Shown: in pieces, positions 34,842-42,423 of the stretch
Layout of the letters: each line of letters opens with the position of its first letter
How positions within the stretch are numbered: the first letter of the stretch is position 1
Source: RPQJ01 sp963732375
GTDB lineage: Bacteria; Pseudomonadota; Gammaproteobacteria; Steroidobacterales; Steroidobacteraceae
DNA: 64,000 bases
Direction of reading: 5' to 3'
NCBI GenBank assembly: GCA_963732375.1
Contig: CAVSZE010000001.1
Span: 62,001 to 126,000, forward strand
Program-made: the position numbers and the translations under genes
Notes under the pieces: model-generated
Databases searched by the model: none
Told to the model about the DNA's origin: nothing
The model's input: the letters and a program-made list of their open reading frames with translations, nothing else

Positions 34842-35488
34842 ATCGAAACACAGCGGCGGGAATCGCCGGCTTGGCCGGGGTGGTATTGAACATCGTTGCA
34901 GTCGCAGCACTGCGCGATGTCCCGCACGCCTACCGGCCCGGTGACGTCGCGTCGTGGCTCGCAGAACTCCAGGCGCAGCCGTTTTCCACGCAGCTCAGCG
35001 CGTGGACGTTCACGGTGGGACTGGTCGCGCTCGCGGCATTTGCCGTCGGCCTGGCGCTCACGGTCGCGAATCGCCGCACGCTTGCAGTGACGGACCGGCG
35101 CAACCTCGCGGTGGCTGGCGCGGTATTTTTCGGCGGAGGCGCGCTGCTCGACGCTGCCGGCACCATGGCGCCCATCGCGGCGCTGCACGTCGAGCCGTCC
35201 GCCGGCGTGGCACTGTTGTGGCTCACACTGCTGCTCGATTCGGCGTTCAACGGGCTGCTGGCAATAGGCCTGCTGTGTCTCGCCGGGGCGTTGAGGGCGG
35301 ACGACGGTTGGCCGGTGTCGCTGCGCTGGCTGGGCTACGTGGCGGGCGCCGCCAGCCTGCCAGTCGCGCTGCAGTTCTCGACGGACGGCTTCGCGAAGCT
35401 GCTGGCTGTATCCGGTCCGCTCTGGCTGGTATGGGTGAGCTGGACTTCGGTATTGCTGCTGCGGGGCCGGCGTGCCGGACACGACTGA
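34838..35488 (+). CDS. DUF4386-like membrane protein
   Basis: A 216-residue membrane protein with about six hydrophobic segments; the pattern resembles DUF4386 proteins (N-terminal AAGIAGLAGVVLNIVAV, central GAVFFGGGALLDAAG). No catalytic motif is visible. It is coupled at both ends: ATG 34838 overlaps the hydrolase stop, and its own end overlaps the start of the acyltransferase gene by 17 bp. Function unknown. Confidence 0.6.
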   Translation: MNRNTAAGIAGLAGVVLNIVAVAALRDVPHAYRPGDVASWLAELQAQPFSTQLSAWTFTVGLVALAAFAVGLALTVANRRTLAVTDRRNLAVAGAVFFGGGALLDAAGTMAPIAALHVEPSAGVALLWLTLLLDSAFNGLLAIGLLCLAGALRADDGWPVSLRWLGYVAGAASLPVALQFSTDGFAKLLAVSGPLWLVWVSWTSVLLLRGRRAGHD

Positions 35489-36530
35489 CTGGGCACCGTC
35501 ATCTTCGACATCGCGGGCGATCGAAAACGCCCTTCGTCGCTACGCCCGCCGGGCCGTGACGATACCAGCCGTCGTGCTGGCATTGATCACGATACTTCTC
35601 GCGTTTCCGCTGCTGCTTCCGCTCGCGCTGGTCACGGACCTGCTGCGTGCCGCAGGTCGGCGCAGCTTCGTCTCGGTGCGCCTGCTGCTGTTCGGTGTGT
35701 GTTTCCTCACAACCGAGGTGATCGGGCTCACGCTGCTGTTCTTCGTATGGCTGTCGTCGCCGTGGCGGCCCGAGCTTCGCGCCACGCGCACCTGGCCGGT
35801 GCAACGCTGGTACACGGCGATGCATTTCCGCGCGCTGCGCGTGATCTTTCGCCTGCGCTTCGAACTGACAGGCCAGGAAGCCGCGACGCCCGGGCCACTG
35901 CTGGTGCTGGTGCGCCACGCGAGCATCATCGACTCACTGGTGCCCGCGGTTTTCCTCGCCAACGTCCACCACGTCAGGCTCAGGTACGTCCTGAAGCGCG
36001 AGTTGCTGGTAGATCCCTGCCTCGACCTCGCGGGGCACTGGCTGCCCAACCGCTTCGTCACCAGGGACGGCGTCGATACCGCACGCGAAGTCGATGCGGT
36101 GCGTTCGCTGAAGACCGGACTCGAACCCGACGAAGGCGTGTCGCTGTACCCCGAGGGCACGCGCTTTACGGCCGGCAAGCGGCGCCGCGTGATCGAGAGG
36201 CTCACCGGCGTGGCTCGAGCGCGCGCCGAGCGGCTGCAGCACCTGTTACCGATCCGTCCGGGCGGGGTGCTGGCACTGCTCGACGAGCCGCCTGCCTGCG
36301 ACGTGTTGTTCGTCGGTCACCATGGCCTGGAAGGCTTCGCGCACGCAACCGACATCCTGCGTGGTGAACTGATTGGACAAACGGTCCGGCTGCGATTCTG
36401 GCGCGTGCCGGCCGCCTCGATTCCCGCACAGGCGGAAGCGCGGCTCGATTGGCTGGTGCATGAGTGGCAATGCATGGATGATTGGCTGTCGGCCGAAGAT
36501 GCCGCGAAGACGCGCCACCGCGCCACTTAA
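35472..36530 (+). CDS. PlsC-like lysophospholipid acyltransferase
   Basis: A 352-residue membrane-bound acyltransferase of the 1-acylglycerol-3-phosphate family. The catalytic HxxxxD is the HASIID block (about residue 149), followed by YVLKRELLVDPC and the acceptor-binding YPEGTRF (about 223). Two N-terminal hydrophobic segments (about residues 30-60 and 75-95) anchor it; the length exceeds that of classic PlsC (about 245), as in eukaryote-like LCLAT1/AGPAT members. GTG 35472 lies inside the end of the previous gene, so the two are coupled. It should acylate a lysophospholipid or a related lipid alcohol; the natural acceptor is uncertain. Confidence 0.87.
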   Translation: MPDTTDWAPSSSTSRAIENALRRYARRAVTIPAVVLALITILLAFPLLLPLALVTDLLRAAGRRSFVSVRLLLFGVCFLTTEVIGLTLLFFVWLSSPWRPELRATRTWPVQRWYTAMHFRALRVIFRLRFELTGQEAATPGPLLVLVRHASIIDSLVPAVFLANVHHVRLRYVLKRELLVDPCLDLAGHWLPNRFVTRDGVDTAREVDAVRSLKTGLEPDEGVSLYPEGTRFTAGKRRRVIERLTGVARARAERLQHLLPIRPGGVLALLDEPPACDVLFVGHHGLEGFAHATDILRGELIGQTVRLRFWRVPAASIPAQAEARLDWLVHEWQCMDDWLSAEDAAKTRHRAT

Positions 36531-36541
36531 GGAGCCGACCG

Positions 36542-37297
36542 ATGTTTCCACTCGTCCTGGCCGCGACCGTCATCGCGGGCGCGATGCTCGCGCTCTGGAT
36601 GCTGTCGCTCGCGCTCGAGGACTCGAGCATCGTCGACATTTTCTGGGGCCTGGGGTTCGGGCTGGTGGCCTGGGTGGTGGCGCTGCGCGTGGGTTGGTCG
36701 CCACGCGGCGTGCTGGCGGTTGCACTCGTGACCGTGTGGGGCCTGCGCCTTGCGCTGCACCTCGCGGTCCGCAACATCGGCAAGGGCGAGGATCTGCGCT
36801 ACCAGGCGATGCGGCGCGCGCGCGGGTCCGAGTGGTGGTGGAAGAGCCTGTTCATCGTCTTCACATTCCAGGGCGTGCTGATGTGGGTGGTTTCGCTGCC
36901 GCTGCAGCAAGCCATCATCCGCGGTGGACCCCTGGGACCCATGGATGCGCTTGCGACCGTCGTGTTCGTCGCGGGACTGTTCTTCGAGGCCGTGGGCGAC
37001 TGGCAACTGGTGCGTTTCAAGGCGCAGGCGGAGAACCGGGGCCGGGTGATGGACCAGGGTCTATGGCGATATACGCGCCACCCGAACTACTTCGGTGACT
37101 TCCTGGTGTGGTGGGGGCTGTACGGTCTTGCGCTCGCGGCGGGTGCGTGGTGGACCGTTGTGGGACCGCTGGTGATGTCGTTCTTGCTGCTGCGGGTGTC
37201 CGGCGTCACGTTGCTGGAACAGGGCATGAAGTCCAGGCCCGGCTACGAGGACTATGTTCGGCGAACCAGCGCCTTCTTCCCCCGGTCTCCTGGATAG
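36542..37297 (+). CDS. DUF1295 membrane protein, steroid 5-alpha-reductase-like
   Basis: A 251-residue membrane protein with about six hydrophobic segments. The C-terminal LWRYTRHPNYFGDFLVWWGLY block (about 180-200) is the signature of DUF1295 and the isoprenylcysteine methyltransferase/steroid 5-alpha-reductase superfamily. The N-terminal DIFWGLGF is also conserved. The ATG at 36542 has AAGGAG seven bases upstream; the reading frame further upstream overlaps the acyltransferase. It is last in the operon. Such proteins reduce enone or sterol-like double bonds or modify lipids with NADPH; the substrate is unknown. Confidence 0.85.
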   Translation: MFPLVLAATVIAGAMLALWMLSLALEDSSIVDIFWGLGFGLVAWVVALRVGWSPRGVLAVALVTVWGLRLALHLAVRNIGKGEDLRYQAMRRARGSEWWWKSLFIVFTFQGVLMWVVSLPLQQAIIRGGPLGPMDALATVVFVAGLFFEAVGDWQLVRFKAQAENRGRVMDQGLWRYTRHPNYFGDFLVWWGLYGLALAAGAWWTVVGPLVMSFLLLRVSGVTLLEQGMKSRPGYEDYVRRTSAFFPRSPG

Positions 37298-37375
37298 GGA
37301 ACATTCTCATTTTCAGGCCCGGTAAATGCTTTGGATTCAAGGAGCTGGGTCTTCCGCTGTCAATCTATTGTACTG

Positions 37376-37403
37376 TTTACTTGAACATACATATCAGGAT
37401 AAT
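37376..37403 (+). promoter_or_regulatory. Putative sigma-70 promoter in AT-rich gap
   Basis: TTTACT (37376-37381), 16-bp spacer and GATAAT (37398-37403), preceded by CAG. The surrounding 37298-37465 is strikingly AT-rich for this genome and contains no gene. It precedes a 40-residue peptide gene with an excellent ribosome site. A second possible -10 (TAATGT) lies about 20 bp further on. Confidence 0.5.
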
Positions 37404-37465
37404 GCTGTTTATCTGTCTAATGTATCAGCGTAGCTTCTGCTCCGTACGCAACGGAGGATCCAATC

Positions 37466-37588
37466 ATGACTGCCTGCAAAGAAACCCAAAGCTCGCTCAA
37501 CCGCGTCCTCGCCGGCCTGGTGATTGTAGTCACCGTGGTGATGGGCGCGCTGGCCCACGCCGTCGCCAACATCCAGCTGCTGGCCTGA
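37466..37588 (+). CDS. Small single-helix membrane protein (40 residues)
   Basis: ATG 37466 to TGA 37588, behind a near-perfect ACGGAGG site (37451-37457). The peptide begins MTACKETQSSLNRVL and then has one hydrophobic helix (GLVIVVTVVMGALAH, about residues 17-33). It is preceded by a likely promoter. Its stop overlaps the CTG that may start the lipoprotein gene, suggesting coupling. No family recognised. The strong ribosome site, hydrophobic pattern and position argue for a real membrane peptide, perhaps a regulator or partner of the lipoprotein. Confidence 0.65.
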   Translation: MTACKETQSSLNRVLAGLVIVVTVVMGALAHAVANIQLLA

Positions 37589-38049
37589 AGCGAGGTCGAG
37601 CGAAGCTTGCCGCCAGGACGGGCACAGCGTTGCTCGTCCTGCTGGCGGCGGCCTGCGGCCCCAGCGGAACGCCAGATGCGCAGGTTCGCGCGGTCATCGC
37701 ACGCGGTGAGGCCGCCGCGGAGGCGCGCGATCTCTCCGCCTTGATGGACCTCGTATCGCCGACCTTCCAGGATGGCCGCGGCGGAAATCGCGACGATCTG
37801 AAGCTATACCTGCGCGGCTACTTCGTTACCCACCAGTCGATCCACCTGCTGACGCGCGTCGACTCGGTCGAATTCCCCTACCGTGACATGGCGAAAGTCA
37901 GCCTCACGCTCGGCACGCTGGGGCGGGAGGCCGCCGGCACCTCGGCGTTCGACCTCGCAGCCGACGTTCATGACGTCGAACTCGAACTCCAGCTCGAGGA
38001 CGGTGAGTGGCGTGTCACGCGGGCCAGCTGGCAGTCGGCGTCGGGCTGA
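37585..38049 (+). CDS. Putative lipoprotein with possible CTG start
   Basis: About 154 residues from CTG 37585, giving (M)KRGRAKLAARTGTALLVLLAAAC: a basic n-region, hydrophobic core and LAAAC lipobox, so the mature protein begins CGPSG. The remainder (about 130 residues, with helices then WRV strands) looks like an NTF2-like fold. Stop TGA of the upstream peptide overlaps the CTG (CTGA), as in ATGA coupling. No ATG or GTG gives a plausible signal peptide; TTG 37630 would leave the n-region too short. CTG starts are rare, so the start needs proof. The protein itself is likely real because codon pattern and length are coherent. Confidence 0.6.
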   Translation: MKRGRAKLAARTGTALLVLLAAACGPSGTPDAQVRAVIARGEAAAEARDLSALMDLVSPTFQDGRGGNRDDLKLYLRGYFVTHQSIHLLTRVDSVEFPYRDMAKVSLTLGTLGREAAGTSAFDLAADVHDVELELQLEDGEWRVTRASWQSASG

Positions 38050-38175
38050 GGCGGTACGCCGCCGGGTAGCGGGTCCGACAGCCATCCGCGAACTAGACAC
38101 CGCCGGACCGGTCCAACTGCAATTGGCGTCGTCAGCTGGCGCCGCGGCATGGTCCCGGCCGGGTAGCGGAATCCG

Positions 38176-39552
38176 ATGTGCGCGCCAGAGGGCCAGGTTG
38201 CGCACCGGAGAGGCCAGGTGTCGGAGTCCCAGTCGGCCAGCGACACTGGTCGCTTCCACGTGCCGGACATTTCCGCGGCGCATCATCGCCGGCCGGCCGT
38301 CGCGCCGCTGGTCCGGGACACCTACGCAATCGTGCTCGCGGGCGGGCGCGGCAAGCGCCTGCATGACCTCACCGCCTGGCGCGCAAAGCCAGCCGTGCCA
38401 TTTGGCGGCAAGCACCGCATCATCGATTTTGCGTTGAGCAACTGTGTCAACTCGGGCATCCGGCGCATCGGGGTTGCAACCCAGTACAAGGCCCACAGCC
38501 TGATGCAGCACCTGCAGCGAGGCTGGAGCTTCCTGGACAACCACCTGCACGAGTTCCTCGAGGCGCTGCCGGCCCAGCAGCGAAACCGGGAAGGGTGGTA
38601 CGACGGCACTGCGGACGCGCTTTACCAGAACATCGACATCCTGCGCATGGAAGAGCCACGGTTCGTGCTGGTGCTGGCCGGCGATCATGTCTACAAGATG
38701 GACTACGGCGTCATGCTCGCGGAGCACGTCGAGAACGAGGCCGAGGTCACGATCGCGACCATCGTGGTGCCCGTCGAGACTGCCACCGCCTTCGGCGTGC
38801 TGAAAGTCGATGACCGGGGCTGGCTGCGTGGAATTGAAGAGAAGCCCGCGTGCCCGGAGCCACTGCCGGACGACCCGACGCGCGCCCTGGTCAGCATGGG
38901 TATCTACGTCTTCAACGCGGCGGCCTTGTACCGGTGCCTTCGCGAGGACGCCGCTTGTGCCGCATCGACGCATGACTTCGCGAAGGACCTGCTGCCCGCG
39001 CTCCTTGCCGCGGGCGCCCGGATAAGGGCGCACCGATTTGTCGACAGTTGCGTGAACATCGTGAACGGCCATCCGTACTGGCGCGACGTGGGAACCGTCG
39101 ATGCGTACTTCGAGGCGAACATGGACCTCACGCGAGTGCGGCCGGAGCTCAACATGTACGACAAGTCCTGGCCGATCCGTACCAACGAGGAAGACCTGCC
39201 ACCCGCGAAGTTCGTGCACGGCAGCCCGATCGATTCGGGCCAGACGCTCGACGCGCTGGTGTCGAGCGGATGCATCGTCAGCGGGGCGGCCGTGATCCGC
39301 TCGCTGCTTTTTCCGAACGTCAGGGTGGAGCAGGGGTCGATCGTCGAGGATTCCGTCGTGTTTCCCGACGCCGTGATCGGTCGCAATGTCCGGCTGCGCC
39401 GCGCGATCGTGGACAAGTACAGTATGCTTACCGATGGTTTCACAGCCGGATACGACCGGGCCGAGGACCAAGCCCGGTTTCATGTGACCGAGGGCGGAGT
39501 GGTGCTGATCACGCCGGAAAGCCTCGGGCAACCGGTACACGAGCCCAGGTAG
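38176..39552 (+). CDS. glgC: Glucose-1-phosphate adenylyltransferase
   Basis: A 458-residue nucleotidyltransferase making ADP-glucose for glycogen. Blocks include YAIVLAGGRGKRL (near residue 50), KPAVPFGGKHRIIDFALSN, GTADALYQN and VLVLAGDHVYKMDY; the C-terminal part is a left-handed beta-helix (GCIVSGAAVIRS, VVFPDAVIGRNVRLRRAI). It is about 30 residues longer at the N-terminus than typical enzymes; GTG 38218 is an alternative start. No other glg gene is nearby. It is the only glycogen gene in the window. Confidence 0.95.
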   Translation: MCAPEGQVAHRRGQVSESQSASDTGRFHVPDISAAHHRRPAVAPLVRDTYAIVLAGGRGKRLHDLTAWRAKPAVPFGGKHRIIDFALSNCVNSGIRRIGVATQYKAHSLMQHLQRGWSFLDNHLHEFLEALPAQQRNREGWYDGTADALYQNIDILRMEEPRFVLVLAGDHVYKMDYGVMLAEHVENEAEVTIATIVVPVETATAFGVLKVDDRGWLRGIEEKPACPEPLPDDPTRALVSMGIYVFNAAALYRCLREDAACAASTHDFAKDLLPALLAAGARIRAHRFVDSCVNIVNGHPYWRDVGTVDAYFEANMDLTRVRPELNMYDKSWPIRTNEEDLPPAKFVHGSPIDSGQTLDALVSSGCIVSGAAVIRSLLFPNVRVEQGSIVEDSVVFPDAVIGRNVRLRRAIVDKYSMLTDGFTAGYDRAEDQARFHVTEGGVVLITPESLGQPVHEPR

Positions 39553-39592
39553 GGCCGGTGCCGCGGATCCGACGAAAATCGGAGGAGCGACG

Positions 39593-39886
39593 ATGAAGAT
39601 CAATTCGAGCCGAGTCCTTGCTGCAATCGCCTGCAGTCTTCTTGCCGGCACCGCCTTGGCCGACGAAGATTTCCGCTGCGGCAGTCGCATCGTCAGGGTA
39701 GGCGCGACGCAGGCAGGGGTGCTGGATGCCTGCGGCCAGCCTGAATCCAAAACCGTCGAGAAGGCAGACGTGCACAGCGGCAACCGCGTCGTGGGCCAGA
39801 CCGAGGTTTGGCGTTGGACCTACACGATGAACGGCAGGACCCGCGTGCTCACCTTCGACCAGGAGACGCTCAAGTCCATTGAGTGA
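39593..39886 (+). CDS. DUF2845 family periplasmic protein
   Basis: A 97-residue exported protein: signal peptide at residues 1-23 (LAAIACSLLAGTALA), mature start DEDFRCGSRIV. The mature part has two cysteines (FRCGSR and LDACGQP), probably a disulfide, and the VWRWTYTMNGRTRVLTF ending typical of DUF2845. GGAGGAG lies before ATG 39593. Role unknown; related proteins sit in the periplasm. Confidence 0.8.
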   Translation: MKINSSRVLAAIACSLLAGTALADEDFRCGSRIVRVGATQAGVLDACGQPESKTVEKADVHSGNRVVGQTEVWRWTYTMNGRTRVLTFDQETLKSIE

Positions 39887-39903
39887 GCGACCGCCCCAAT
39901 AAA

Positions 39904-39920
39904 CAGGTGCCTGGCACCTG
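39904..39920. repeat. REP-like palindrome
   Basis: CAGGTGCC-T-GGCACCTG, an 8-bp perfect stem with a one-base centre, in the gap between the convergent DUF2845 and DUF924 genes. The consensus GGTGCCTGGCACC is common in proteobacterial repetitive extragenic palindromes. CTTTCG follows, so it might also slow transcription. Confidence 0.65.
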
Positions 39921-39926
39921 CTTTCG

Positions 39927-40502
39927 TCAGAAAGATCCCATCGGGTCCTTCAGCAGCTCGAGTTCCTTGCGGGTCGAGGTCCGGCCGAGCACGGCGTTCC
40001 TGTGCGGGAAGCGGCCAAACCGGTCGATGATCGCCTTGTGCGCCTCGGCGTACTTCGTCCAGTCGTCGTTGCCGATGCTTCCGATCAGTTCGCAGGAGAG
40101 CGCCTGATCCTCACGGTCCTCGCTGTGTTCGAAGGGGAGAAATAGAAATAGCCGCTCCTCGTCGGCAAGCCCGGCGTCGAGTCCCTGCTCCACCGCCCCG
40201 CGCGCCAGGTGGCGCGCCATGGGATCCCCAGCGAAAGCGCGAGCGGAGTCGCGGAACATGTTGCGGGGAAACTGATCGACCACGATCACCGCAGCGAGCA
40301 CAGCACGTCGTGTGCCGAAAGCCTGCAGATCTCCACTCACGATACGTTCGTAGAGCGGCAGGAATCGCTCGCGGATGTCACTGTCCAGGTCCGCGCTCTT
40401 CACGAACCAGCGGCTGGCGCCGATTTCCGTGAACCAGAAATCCAGCACTTCCCCGACCCATGTGGGGTCCGTCGCGATGGCTGTCGTATCGTCAGCGGAC
40501 AT
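39927..40502 (-). CDS. DUF924 family protein
   Basis: A 191-residue cytoplasmic protein of the DUF924 family. Conserved blocks are VLDFWFTEIG (residues 19-28), WFVKSADLDSDIRERF, VVDQFPRNMFRD, LFLFLPFEHSED and HKAIIDRFGRFPHRN near the C-terminus. Structures of the family show an all-helical TPR-like fold; no enzymatic role is established. The gene lies just downstream of the TIR-TPR gene on the same strand with a 45-bp gap, so it may be in the same transcript. Confidence 0.88.
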   Translation of the reverse strand: MSADDTTAIATDPTWVGEVLDFWFTEIGASRWFVKSADLDSDIRERFLPLYERIVSGDLQAFGTRRAVLAAVIVVDQFPRNMFRDSARAFAGDPMARHLARGAVEQGLDAGLADEERLFLFLPFEHSEDREDQALSCELIGSIGNDDWTKYAEAHKAIIDRFGRFPHRNAVLGRTSTRKELELLKDPMGSF

Positions 40503-40547
40503 GGCTACTCCCGCGATGCAGTCGCACTCAATTCCTGCCTTGGTGGA

Positions 40548-42176
40548 TCAGTCCGGCAGCCCGGCCAGGCGCAGCGACTCGGCCAATCGCTCCGCGTCGG
40601 CAGGATCCCGGTACGGTTCTTTAGACACGAACCCCCTGATCGAGTAAGCCGGCATCATGGCCAGGCAATCCGCGGCACATTTGCCCGCGCTCTCCATGTC
40701 GCCGAGCCGCGCGTGACACCCAGCCATCAGCGCGGCCGTGCGATATGTGTGCCCCGGGATGTGGGCGAGCGCCGATAACGCCTCGTGGTACATGCCGAGG
40801 GTCATGTAGGTCTGTCCGATCTGCCGCCAGTACCAGGGCGGATCGAAGTACGGATCGATTTGCCGCGCGCGCGCATACCAGCCAAGCGCTTCCTGCGCCC
40901 GGCCCGTGAAGGTGAGCACCAGCCCCATATCAGCCTGGTTCCACTGATTGGTCGGATTGATCTCGACCGCGCGCTGCATGTGCTGCAGCGCCATTTCGTA
41001 GGCCCGCCGCTGAAGGCAGACCTGTGCGAGAAGCGAGTGGCAGGTGCTCTCGCCGTCGTCGAGCTCGACGGCCCGCTTGCCAAGCGCGTAAGCCTCATCC
41101 AGCAGCACGGTCGAGGCGTCGGGATCCTGGCGCCAACTGCTGGCTCGCATCGATGCGAGCAAAGCGTAAGCCATGCCGTAGCGGGGATCGATTTCGATGG
41201 CTTTCTCGAACAGTCGCGTCGCCTCGGCCGCGCCCTCCGGGTCGTCCCAGGGCAGCGCGTTGCCGTTCAGCACGCATTCGTAGGCGTCGAGGCTCGCAGG
41301 CGGCTTGCGACGCGCACGCTCGACGTCGGACGACTGCACGCGGCCGACGAGCGTACTGACGATCGTCTGCACGACCTCGTCCTGGACCTCAAAGATCTCT
41401 TCGCGACCGCGATCAAATCGTTCGGCCCAGACCTGCCTGCCCGACTCGGCATCCGTCAGCTGCACGCTGATGCGCACGCGGTCGCCGATTCGACGCACCG
41501 TGCCTTCGACGATGAAACGCACGTTCAGTTCGCGCGCTACCTGCGAGGTGTCCACCGCCGGGCCGCGATACTTGAACGACGCCGACCTGGACCGCACGGA
41601 CAACAGCCGCCATCGCGAGAGCTCGGTGATGATGTCCGCAGTGATGCCATCGCTGAAGTACTGCTGCTCCGGGTCGCCGCTCAGGTTCGCGAGCGGCAGC
41701 ACGCAGATCGAAATGCGCGGCGGTCCCGGGATGGTCCCGGGATCCGCTTGCTGCGGCACAGGGCTGGCGGCGATCGGGGCACCAGCGCGACCAACCAGGG
41801 CTTCGACCGCGCGAACGACTTCCGCGAAACCCGGGCTGTCGGCCACGCCCCCGGGCTGGTCAAGGTCCGTCGTGTGATACGCGCGAAAGTCGATCGGCAG
41901 GCGCGCAGGCCCGAGCTGCACAGGCACCAGGATGCCTCGATCGGCGCCCTCGCGGGCCTCGCCCCGCACCCAGCGCGATTCCACCGAGTCGGGTGTCCAA
42001 ACGACCAGCACCGCTCGGGCGCGCTCCAGTTCTTCGGCAATCATCCGGTCGAACTGCTGGCCGGGCGCTATCGCAGGGTCCCACCATACGGACCATCCCT
42101 GCGCCTCGAGCGCTGCGACGATGGGCGCGACGCGCGCCTTGTCGCTACGGGAGTACGAGACGAAGACGTCCGCCAT
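40548..42176 (-). CDS. TIR - TolB-like - TPR protein
   Basis: A 542-residue three-part protein. TIR domain: residues 1-130, starting ADVFVSYSRSDK and with E73 in SRWVRGEAR at the position of the catalytic glutamate of NAD-cleaving TIRs. A TolB/FlgO-like domain spans about residues 160-295 (CVLPLANLSGDPEQQYFSDG; FIVEGTVRRIGDRVRI). TPR repeats fill about 330-520. ATG 42176 follows a GGAGACAGGAT region; a longer frame to 42248 is less likely. The architecture is widespread in Proteobacteria, with signal-transduction or immunity roles proposed and none proven here. NADase or protein-assembly function are both possible. DUF924 follows on the same strand. Confidence 0.85.
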   Translation of the reverse strand: MADVFVSYSRSDKARVAPIVAALEAQGWSVWWDPAIAPGQQFDRMIAEELERARAVLVVWTPDSVESRWVRGEAREGADRGILVPVQLGPARLPIDFRAYHTTDLDQPGGVADSPGFAEVVRAVEALVGRAGAPIAASPVPQQADPGTIPGPPRISICVLPLANLSGDPEQQYFSDGITADIITELSRWRLLSVRSRSASFKYRGPAVDTSQVARELNVRFIVEGTVRRIGDRVRISVQLTDAESGRQVWAERFDRGREEIFEVQDEVVQTIVSTLVGRVQSSDVERARRKPPASLDAYECVLNGNALPWDDPEGAAEATRLFEKAIEIDPRYGMAYALLASMRASSWRQDPDASTVLLDEAYALGKRAVELDDGESTCHSLLAQVCLQRRAYEMALQHMQRAVEINPTNQWNQADMGLVLTFTGRAQEALGWYARARQIDPYFDPPWYWRQIGQTYMTLGMYHEALSALAHIPGHTYRTAALMAGCHARLGDMESAGKCAADCLAMMPAYSIRGFVSKEPYRDPADAERLAESLRLAGLPD

Positions 42177-42423
42177 GCCGATCCTGTCTCCAGTGTCCTG
42201 GGTGGTCGCAGTTGCGCCGGGCAGCACTAGCTTACAGCCCAGTTCCATGGAGCGTCAGGACCCGCGGGCTGACTCAAGAGCACGCCCGGGAGCGGGAGGA
42301 CATCCCGCCGGTCGCATTCGAGCGGGTAGCCGCGTAATTCTCCGGATTGCCGGACCCCCTGACACTGGTCCAGTCTCCGTCAGCCGTGCGCTGCCGACAC
42401 TTCGCGCACGAGGGGGAAGTCAC

